The notes under the pieces: generated by a model | Seen by the model: only the letters and a program-made list of their open reading frames with translations | Database searches by the model: none | What the model was told of the DNA's origin: nothing | In this document: in pieces, positions 31,858-39,374 of the stretch | How the letters are laid out: each line of letters starts with the position of its first letter | Position numbering within the stretch: position 1 is the first letter of the stretch | Translations under genes and position numbers: made by a program | DNA from: Pyramidobacter sp. C12-8 | GTDB lineage: Bacteria; Synergistota; Synergistia; Synergistales; Dethiosulfovibrionaceae | Assembly (NCBI RefSeq): GCF_002007215.1 | Contig: NZ_MUHX01000025.1 | Span: forward strand, 1 to 39,374 | Direction: 5' to 3' | Length of the DNA stretch: 39,374 nt

Positions 31858-32379
31858 ATGCTCGAACGCGGTTTCGTGCAAGTCTATACGGGCAACGGCA
31901 AGGGCAAAACCACGGCGGCGCTGGGGCTTGCCCTCCGCATGGCCGGGAACGGCGGGCGCGTTTTCTTCGGGCAGTTCATGAAAGGACAGCTTTATGGCGA
32001 GCATCGCGCCCTCTCGGCGCTGCCGCAGATCGACCTGCAGACGTTCGGCGGTCCCCGCTGCCTTCATCGTGAGGAAATGACCGAGAAAGACCGAGAGATG
32101 GCGCGGCGGGGACTGGAAATTTGCCGGCAGGCCATGCTCTCCGGGCGGTACGATCTGGTCGTGCTCGACGAGATCAACGTGGCGCTGTGGTTCGGATTGG
32201 TCTCCGATGAAACGGTAGAAAACTTTTTGGATGAACGTCCCGGAAGAACGGAGCTGCTTTTGACGGGGCGTTATGCGCCTCGTTGGCTCATTGAACGTGC
32301 CGACCTCGTGACCGAAATGAAGCTGATCAAGCACTACTACGACGCCGGGGTCATGGCCCGCGATGGAATCGAGCGTTGA
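31858..32379 (+). CDS. cobO: Cob(I)yrinic acid a,c-diamide adenosyltransferase (CobA/CobO/BtuR type)
   Basis: 173 residues. The N-terminal P-loop YTGNGKGKTTAALG (T11-G22) is the unusual nucleotide site of this family, and VVLDEINVALWFGLV and LLLTGRYAPRWLIERADLV match the rest of the fold. The enzyme moves the adenosyl group of ATP to the reduced corrinoid cobalt, for B12 synthesis or salvage. It directly follows the DUF486 gene and is probably cotranscribed with it. Confidence 0.92.
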   Translation: MLERGFVQVYTGNGKGKTTAALGLALRMAGNGGRVFFGQFMKGQLYGEHRALSALPQIDLQTFGGPRCLHREEMTEKDREMARRGLEICRQAMLSGRYDLVVLDEINVALWFGLVSDETVENFLDERPGRTELLLTGRYAPRWLIERADLVTEMKLIKHYYDAGVMARDGIER

Positions 32380-32387
32380 GCTGAGCG

Positions 32388-32415
32388 TTTGTCTGTGATA
32401 TCTTGTCTTTAGAAT
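32388..32415 (+). promoter_or_regulatory. Possible ptsI promoter
   Basis: TTTGTC (32388-32393) and TAGAAT (32410-32415) are 16 bases apart, about 28 bases before the GTG start. Moderate match only. Confidence 0.35.
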
Positions 32416-32443
32416 TCTGTACAGGGGCGAGGGAGGAAATTGC

Positions 32444-34195
32444 GTGAAGGGGCTGGGCGTATCTCCGGGAATTGTCATGGGGCAAGTTTACGTCGACTGG
32501 AAGGAACAGCTCGAGATAGAAAAAGACTATGTCGACGACGCCGAAGGGGAAGTGGAGCGTCTGAACCTGGCCGTAGCGACGGCCAGCGAAGAGATCCGAC
32601 GGCTTTATGGCGACGAGAAGACGGCCGTTGTTGACGGAGACGAAGCGGGCCCCGATTTGTACCGCGTCCATGGCGTGATGCTCGAAGATCCGGAATTTCT
32701 CGGTGAGATTCGAGACATGATCGTCGCTCAGAACGTCAACGCCGAATGGGCTGTCAAGACCGTGGCGGAAAAGTTCGCTCAGGTCTTCGAGAATATGGAC
32801 AACGACTGCCTGAAGGCCCGGGCCGATGACGTCAAAGACGTTTCGGCGCGCGTGTGCCGTCTGCTTCTGCATATCGAAGGCGGTGACCTGCTCAGGGACG
32901 AGCGGGAAGGCCTGATCCTTGTCTGCAAAAGCATGGGCACAGCGGAGATCTCGCTGATCCAGAAGAATAATATTGTCGGGTTGATCTGTGAAGAGGGAAC
33001 GATCGGTTCTCATGCCACCATCATGGCCCGCAATCAGCACAAGCCTGCCGTGGTGGGGCTGAGCGGAGTCGCCGACGACGTATATCGCGGCGATTTTATC
33101 ATTGTCGACGGCAATAATGGCGATGTTTTTATCAACCCGGACGAGAAAACGATCCGGGAATGTCGCGCGCGACAGGAACGGGAGAGTCTGTTTCAGCAGC
33201 GGTTGCGCAGTTTTGTGGGACGGCCGGCTTGCAGCGCCGACGGGGTGCTGTTGAAAGTTTACGGCAACGCGGCTTCCGATGCGGATATCAAGTCGATCGT
33301 GGAAGTTGACGGGCACGGCGTCGGACTTTATCGGACGGAATACATTTATCTGACCCGCGCGCATCTGCCGGCGGAAGGGGAACAGTTCTGGGAGTACAAG
33401 AAAGCGCTGCTGGCCATGAAGGGCCGTCCGGTGGTCTTCCGCACGCTTGACATCGGCGGCGACAAGATCCCCTCCTATCTGAACATGCCGGAAGAGAAGA
33501 ACCCGGCGCTCGGCCATCGGGCGATTCGTTATTCGTTGTCGCGCGTGGACATCTTCCGCAGCCAGATCAAGGCCATTCTGCGCGCCAGCGCCTACGGGGA
33601 CGTTTCCATCCTGCTGCCGCTGATTTCGGCCATTGACGAAGTGCGTTCGGCAAAAGCCGTGATTGATGACGTCAAGGAGGAACTTCGCCGGGAAGGGACG
33701 GCCTTCAATCCTCGCACTAAAGTCGGCGTCGTGGTGGAGACGCCTTCGGCCGCCGTCATTTCCGATCTGATCGCGTGCGAATGCGACTTTCTCAGCATCG
33801 GCAGCAACGACCTGATCCAATACACCATGGCCGTCGACCGCCTGGCCTCGGCGTTGTCTTATCTTTATTCGCCGTTCTCGCCCTCGGTCCTGCGCCTTGT
33901 GCAGACCACCATCAAAAATGGCGCGACGGCGGGCAAGCCCGTCAGTTTGTGCGGAGAAATGGCGGGAGATCCCCTGCTGAGTCCGATCCTTTTCGGCATG
34001 GGACTGCGTTCTTTCAGCGTCAACCCTTCCGAGATGCTGCGCACCCAGTGGATCCTTTCGCTGTTGAAAACCGAAGAAATGCGCGCCTGTGCTGATGAAG
34101 TGCTGAACTTGGCGACCGCGGGGGAGATCCATCGTTATTGTCGGGAGCATTTCTCGCGCTTCGTGTCCGGGGATCGCGTCCCGACGGAGCAATGA
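32444..34195 (+). CDS. ptsI: Phosphoenolpyruvate-protein phosphotransferase (PTS enzyme I)
   Basis: 583 residues, GTG start with GGGAGG seven bases upstream. The N-terminal half is the HPr-binding and swivelling domain with the phosphorylated His in IGSHATIMAR (H190). The C-terminal TIM barrel binds PEP: GLYRTEYIYL, RTLDIGGDKIPSY, VVVETPSAAV, IGSNDLIQYTMAVDR and the catalytic Cys in SLCGEMAGD (C503). It starts the sugar phosphotransfer chain PEP to EI to HPr to EII. The HPr gene is not adjacent. A terminator follows directly. Confidence 0.95.
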   Translation: MKGLGVSPGIVMGQVYVDWKEQLEIEKDYVDDAEGEVERLNLAVATASEEIRRLYGDEKTAVVDGDEAGPDLYRVHGVMLEDPEFLGEIRDMIVAQNVNAEWAVKTVAEKFAQVFENMDNDCLKARADDVKDVSARVCRLLLHIEGGDLLRDEREGLILVCKSMGTAEISLIQKNNIVGLICEEGTIGSHATIMARNQHKPAVVGLSGVADDVYRGDFIIVDGNNGDVFINPDEKTIRECRARQERESLFQQRLRSFVGRPACSADGVLLKVYGNAASDADIKSIVEVDGHGVGLYRTEYIYLTRAHLPAEGEQFWEYKKALLAMKGRPVVFRTLDIGGDKIPSYLNMPEEKNPALGHRAIRYSLSRVDIFRSQIKAILRASAYGDVSILLPLISAIDEVRSAKAVIDDVKEELRREGTAFNPRTKVGVVVETPSAAVISDLIACECDFLSIGSNDLIQYTMAVDRLASALSYLYSPFSPSVLRLVQTTIKNGATAGKPVSLCGEMAGDPLLSPILFGMGLRSFSVNPSEMLRTQWILSLLKTEEMRACADEVLNLATAGEIHRYCREHFSRFVSGDRVPTEQ

Positions 34196-34200
34196 TTTTT

Positions 34201-34233
34201 AAGAGAGCAATCCGCTGTGGTTGCTCTCTTTAT
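34201..34233 (+). terminator. Terminator after ptsI
   Basis: AAGAGAGCAA (34201-34210) pairs perfectly with TTGCTCTCTT (34221-34230), followed by TAT(T) bases. The gap from here to 34367 is AT-rich and holds no ORF. Confidence 0.8.
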
Positions 34234-34367
34234 TTTATGGACAAGGCCGCGTCGCGATTGTTTTTACATGATTAAGCGAAAGAACAGCATACGGTAGGAA
34301 ACAGCTGATAAACGAAATTTTATCGCGAAAAATCGCTAAAAGATAAAATATTTTTCTGTGATCACTC

Positions 34368-34395
34368 TTGAATTTGACCGCCAAAATTGTATCAT
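34368..34395 (+). promoter_or_regulatory. groESL promoter
   Basis: TTGAAT (34368-34373) and TATCAT (34390-34395) are 16 bases apart. The transcription start would fall at about 34402, at the edge of the CIRCE element. Confidence 0.65.
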
Positions 34396-34403
34396 AACCA
34401 TTG

Positions 34404-34430
34404 TTAGCACTCGAAGTGATTAAGTGCTAA
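34404..34430 (+). promoter_or_regulatory. CIRCE operator (HrcA-binding site)
   Basis: TTAGCACTC (34404-34412), 9-base spacer, AAGTGCTAA (34422-34430): this is the CIRCE consensus with one mismatch in the right arm. HrcA represses from it and releases on heat stress. Confidence 0.95.
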
Positions 34431-34481
34431 TAAAAATCACTTCGGAGATTTTTGTCGAACTCAGTATAGGAGGAATAAATA

Positions 34482-34769
34482 ATGCAGTTGAAACCCCTTG
34501 CGGATCGTATCGTCGTCAAAGTCGTCAGCGGAGAAGAAAAGACCAAGAGCGGTCTTTATCTGCCGGACACCGCGCAGGAAAAACCTCAGGAAGGCGAAGT
34601 CATCGCCGTCGGAACGGGGCGCATTCTCGACAATGGTCAGAAGCTTCCCCTTGAAGTGAAAGTCGGCGACCATATCGTTTTCAGCAAGTATTCCGGCACG
34701 GAGATCAAGCTTGACGGCGAGAAGCTCGTGATTTTCAGCGAGCGCGACGTTCTTGCGGTGATCGACTAG
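34482..34769 (+). CDS. groES: Co-chaperonin GroES
   Basis: 95 residues, the usual length, with AGGAGG in front. It begins [20 protein letters not shown] in part as [10 protein letters not shown], has the mobile-loop segment ([18 protein letters not shown]), and ends ILSERDV-like as [13 protein letters not shown]. Seven copies cap the GroEL ring and close the folding chamber. It is the first gene behind CIRCE. Confidence 0.97.
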   Translation: MQLKPLADRIVVKVVSGEEKTKSGLYLPDTAQEKPQEGEVIAVGTGRILDNGQKLPLEVKVGDHIVFSKYSGTEIKLDGEKLVIFSERDVLAVID

Positions 34770-34813
34770 TTTTTTTGGACAGACATCATTATTTTTTCAG
34801 GAGGAATTCATAA

Positions 34814-36451
<1,638 letters not shown>

Positions 36452-36480
36452 ACGGTGTTGTGCTGTTAAAAGCCAAATCG

Positions 36481-36522
36481 AGAGAAAGAAGAAGCCCGCC
36501 GTTGCGGGCTTCTTCTTTCTCT
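36481..36522 (+). terminator. Terminator after groEL
   Basis: A perfect 19-bp stem (36481-36499 with 36504-36522) closes a 4-base loop (CGTT). The right arm is T-rich in its lower part. Confidence 0.85.
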
Positions 36523-36566
36523 ATTATTTCTCTATTATCGAAAACGCGTATGACCGCAGTGGATTG

Positions 36567-36609
36567 AAAAAGTCCGAAGGCATGGTGCGAAGCCGGCCTT
36601 CGGACTTTT
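36567..36609 (-). terminator. Terminator of the PBP1A gene
   Basis: AAAAGTCCGAAGGC (36568-36581) pairs perfectly with GCCTTCGGACTTTT (36596-36609). Read on the - strand it stands right after the PBP1A stop (36612) and ends in TTTTT. Confidence 0.85.
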
Positions 36610-36611
36610 CA

Positions 36612-38936
36612 TTATTGAATATTGTATTTTTTGAGCAGTTCCTGATACCGTTCTTCAACGGAACGGTCGTCCTTTTTGATGTAATCGCGCCAGCTGCCAG
36701 TGCTGTTCCCCTCTGCTGGCGGGAGGTCGGGGGGGGGAGGAACGGGCGGCGGAATCTGGGAGGGATCGAAAATCGGAAGCTGATCTTGGGAGACCAGGAG
36801 TTCTTCATCCTTCTTGACGGCTTCGAGATCTGTCTTATCTTGATCCAAAAGCAGCAGTTGCGGTGCGTTGGAATCTTCCATCTCTGCCGCGCCCTCGGCG
36901 TGGAGCGGACAGGGGGCGGTGGGGATTCTGTCCGCAGGCATGTAGATATTGGTGACTTTTTTGCATTCCGGCGAGGCCGGAAAACCGCTTTCGACGCATA
37001 CGCGCATGACCCTGACGCCGCTTTCCTCGTCGGAAAGCTCTCTGGGAAAGACTTGGGGCGTTTCGAGGATTTTGACGGCGCTTCTGATGAACGAGGACCA
37101 TACGGGAAGGGCAACGTGACTGCCCGTCGCGTTTTTGCCGCCAAGCGGTTTCAGGTCATCATTTCCCGCATAAACGACGGCGACCAGTCCGGGGACGCCG
37201 CCGGCGAACCATGCGTCGGTGTAATCGTTTGTCGTGCCGGTCTTACCGAACATTTCGAATCCGGCAAGGCGCGCTTTGCTGCCGGTACCGGCGCGGATGA
37301 CTTCCTGGAGCATCGAACGAGCGATCATTGCCGTACCAGGCTGAAGGGCTTCTGTGATCTTCGGGGAATTCTGCTGAAGAACTTTTCCCTCGCGACTGCG
37401 GATCTCTCGAACGAAGTAGGGCTCGACGCGGCTGCCGTTATTGGCGAAAACCGAGTAGACGACGGCCATTTCCAGCGGCGTGACGCTGGCGACCCCCAAA
37501 CCAACGGAAAGCGTAGGGGTCAAATACGGCGAAGAGATCCCCATACGCCGGGCCGTCTCGACGACGTTCATCGGCCCCAGCATATAGGTCAGGCGCACCG
37601 CCGGAGTGTTATGTGAATGGGCCAGAGCGTTGAGCAGCGTTTCTTCTCCCACATACGTTTCACTGAAATTATGCGGCGTCCAGGCAGGTCCCGATGAATT
37701 GGGAACGCGCAGTGAAATCGGCGTGTCCATAATGTGGTCAATCGGGCGGTAGCCGGCTTCAAGCGCAGCCGCATAAACAATTGGCTTGAAAGCCGAACCG
37801 CTCTGCCGGAACGCCTGCGTCACCCGGTTGAATTTGCTTTGTTCGAAGTCTTTGCCGCCGACCAGAGCGAGGACCGCTCCGTCTGTCGGATCAAGCGCGA
37901 CGAGCCCGCCTTCGCTTTTCAACTTTTCCATGGACTCCTCCGCCGCTTGCTGCACGTCGAGATCCAGCGTCGTGTAGATCCTCATGCCGCCCTTGTAAAT
38001 CTTGTCGCTGCCGTAAACCGGGATCAACTCTTTGAAGAGAATGTGGCTCACAAAATAGGGCGCTTTATTGAAAGCGAGCTTGCTCTTCTCGGTCCGTTCG
38101 TTGAATTTCAACTGCTCTTGAGCGGCGGCATTTGCTTCTTCCCGAGTGATCCAGTCCAAATGGACCAGGCGGTTCAGCACATAATTCTGGCGAGCTTTGG
38201 CCAGGCTCATGTTCCTGATTGGAGAATATTTTTCGGGAGCGGCGACCAGGCCTGCCAAAATCGAAGCCTCGCCGAGCGTCAAATCGCTGGCGCTCTTGTT
38301 GAAGTAGCTGTGAGCCGCCGCGTCGATGCCCCAGGCGCCATGACCGAAATAGATCGCGTTGAGATACGTCTCAAGCAGTTTATCTTTGGAATAGAGCCTT
38401 TCCATGTGGAGAGAAATGATGGCTTCTTTGGCTTTGCGGTCCAGACTCTTTTCACTCGACAAAAAGAGATTTCTCGCCAGCTGCTGCGTGATCGTGCTGG
38501 CCCCCTGTCCGCCTTCGCCGCTAAACAGCGAACGCAGAATTGCCAGCGGCCGGATTCCCTTGTGAGAGTAAAACTGAGAATCCTCCGCCGCGAGAATCGA
38601 CATCACCATCCACTTTGAGAACTGTTCCAGCTTCATGGGCTTCCGGTTCTCAACGTACAGCTCCGTGATCACGCGGCCTTTGCGGTCGTAAACGATGCTG
38701 GCTTCATTCGCTCGATAAGCAAGAATCTCATCGTCAGTTGGCAACGTATCCGAAATCTTATTGATGTATAAAGCCAATCCTACAGAAACCACCGCGATAC
38801 AGACGAGGAGCGTCATCCCCAACCACATCAGAAATTTGTTCAGAAACGATTTTTTCCTTTTTTGGGGTACTTTTGCAGAAGTCTTCGGCCTCTGCGGTGC
38901 AGTGTGCCCCCCTTTAACGTTATTGCTGCTATTCAC
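36612..38936 (-). CDS. Bifunctional penicillin-binding protein 1A
   Basis: 774 residues from GTG 38936, chosen because GAGGTG stands six bases upstream; a GTG three codons earlier overlaps that site. A basic cytoplasmic N-terminus leads to one membrane segment (about 36-58). The GT51 glycosyltransferase follows with EDSQFYSHKG (catalytic E118) and GASTITQQLARNLFL. The transpeptidase has SAFK (S381, K384), SHN and KTG (565-567). It polymerises and cross-links peptidoglycan. The last ~100 residues are a Cys-containing loop and an acidic, Pro-rich tail (IPPPVPPPPDLPP); the tail codons include a run of nine C, seen as G at 36729-36737. Confidence 0.95.
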   Translation of the reverse strand: MNSSNNVKGGHTAPQRPKTSAKVPQKRKKSFLNKFLMWLGMTLLVCIAVVSVGLALYINKISDTLPTDDEILAYRANEASIVYDRKGRVITELYVENRKPMKLEQFSKWMVMSILAAEDSQFYSHKGIRPLAILRSLFSGEGGQGASTITQQLARNLFLSSEKSLDRKAKEAIISLHMERLYSKDKLLETYLNAIYFGHGAWGIDAAAHSYFNKSASDLTLGEASILAGLVAAPEKYSPIRNMSLAKARQNYVLNRLVHLDWITREEANAAAQEQLKFNERTEKSKLAFNKAPYFVSHILFKELIPVYGSDKIYKGGMRIYTTLDLDVQQAAEESMEKLKSEGGLVALDPTDGAVLALVGGKDFEQSKFNRVTQAFRQSGSAFKPIVYAAALEAGYRPIDHIMDTPISLRVPNSSGPAWTPHNFSETYVGEETLLNALAHSHNTPAVRLTYMLGPMNVVETARRMGISSPYLTPTLSVGLGVASVTPLEMAVVYSVFANNGSRVEPYFVREIRSREGKVLQQNSPKITEALQPGTAMIARSMLQEVIRAGTGSKARLAGFEMFGKTGTTNDYTDAWFAGGVPGLVAVVYAGNDDLKPLGGKNATGSHVALPVWSSFIRSAVKILETPQVFPRELSDEESGVRVMRVCVESGFPASPECKKVTNIYMPADRIPTAPCPLHAEGAAEMEDSNAPQLLLLDQDKTDLEAVKKDEELLVSQDQLPIFDPSQIPPPVPPPPDLPPAEGNSTGSWRDYIKKDDRSVEERYQELLKKYNIQ

Positions 38937-38983
38937 GGGATTCACCTCAGTAATTCAGAGTAACAACGAACACAGCATCGTCT

Positions 38984-39011
38984 ATTCTAGCGGAAAAAAA
39001 AAGTCAGTCAA
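38984..39011 (-). promoter_or_regulatory. PBP1A promoter
   Basis: On the - strand TTGACT (39006-39011) and TAGAAT (38984-38989) are 16 bases apart, about 48 bases before the GTG start, with a run of T between them. I see no gene in the remaining divergent gap, 39012-39123. Confidence 0.65.
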
Positions 39012-39123
39012 ATCTCTGGGCGAAGTACGGGAGAGAAAAATCGAGGAGGAAATCGAAGCGCAGCAGTGTTCGACCGGATCGGAACGATGTTTTTGCAATC
39101 GAATCGAGATGACAAATCGGGGC

Positions 39124-39152
39124 TTGCATTCTTAAAAGAGTAGTGGTATATT
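39124..39152 (+). promoter_or_regulatory. rRNA operon promoter
   Basis: TTGCAT (39124-39129) and TATATT (39147-39152) are 17 bases apart. It lies about 90 bases before the mature 16S start, a usual leader length. I find no clear boxA in the leader. Confidence 0.7.
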
Positions 39153-39244
39153 ATCCCGGTCGCGCCGAAATCGGCTGCGATGCAGCACCTTGAAAAGTGA
39201 ATATGGTGAAGAAGAGACAGCTAGTGCATGAGCTCGATCAATTT

Positions 39245-39374
39245 TCAACGGAGAGTTTGATCCTGGCTCAGGACGAACGCTGGCGGCGTGCTTAACACAT
39301 GCAAGTTGAGCGAGGATGGTTTGAGGAGACATATGTTGAATTGAATCATTCGAGCAGCGGACGGGTGAGTAAAG
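39245..39374 (+). rRNA. rrs: 16S ribosomal RNA, 5' end only
   Basis: AGAGTTTGATCCTGGCTCAG at 39252 is the universal 16S start; alignment to E. coli numbering puts base 1 near 39245. CGAACGCTGGCGGCGTGCTT and ACACATGCAAGT follow, and the window ends in CGGACGGGTGAGTAA (about E. coli 105-120). The rest of the operon lies beyond the window. The gene is in the same direction as the groESL side and divergent from PBP1A. Confidence 0.97.

Overview
The window is a high-GC (by eye about 60%) bacterial chromosome segment that splits in two. Positions 1 to about 24100 are the right-hand part of a siphovirus-type prophage. Positions about 24260 to 39374 are host chromosome ending in the first ~130 bases of a 16S rRNA gene. 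The 16S start, the HrcA/CIRCE-controlled groESL, the type III glutamine synthetase, the AmmeMemoRadiSam genes and the overall gene style fit the Synergistota (Pyramidobacter-like). This is an inference from memory, not a computed placement. Spanin-like lysis genes and a bifunctional PBP1A fit a diderm host.

Prophage, all on + except hicAB. The order is: replication (a replication protein cut by the window edge with palindromic repeats in its 5' part; DnaB-like helicase; a small endonuclease-like protein; an HTH protein that may switch on late genes). Next comes a control region with nine tandem 11-bp units, a -10-like box and a terminator. Packaging and head follow (HNH nuclease, TerS, TerL, portal, U35 protease, HK97-type capsid), then the connector and tail genes (gp6-like, head closure, gp10-like, DUF3168, major tail protein, G and G-T chaperones made by -1 frameshifting, tape measure, DUF2460, DUF2163/BR0599, NlpC/P60, a large FN3-containing tip protein, fiber, DUF4376 protein). 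A HicAB toxin-antitoxin pair lies on the opposite strand, and a lysis cassette (M15 endolysin, holin-like protein, two overlapping spanin-like proteins) ends the prophage. The head-tail order matches the Rhodobacter gene transfer agent (RcGTA) cluster almost gene for gene. No integrase is in the window and the attachment site could not be fixed; the right border should lie between 24054 and 24387.

Host part. A probable operon carries a CitX-CitG fusion (citrate lyase prosthetic group), a MEMO-AMMECR1 fusion and the radical SAM enzyme AmrS, and ends in a strong terminator. Then come glnN; a metallo-beta-lactamase-fold hydrolase, a DUF486 membrane protein and a corrinoid adenosyltransferase; ptsI; groES-groEL behind a CIRCE element; and a minus-strand PBP1A gene. 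The PBP1A promoter diverges from an rRNA promoter that leads into the 16S gene.

The strongest unusual signals are three. One is a textbook -1 frameshift site (A AAA AAC, 5-nt spacer, perfect 13-bp hairpin with the stop codon in its loop). The second is the helically phased 9 x 11-bp array before the packaging genes. The third is the repeated module at 12-117, in which each palindrome carries its own Shine-Dalgarno-like GGAAG and ATG.
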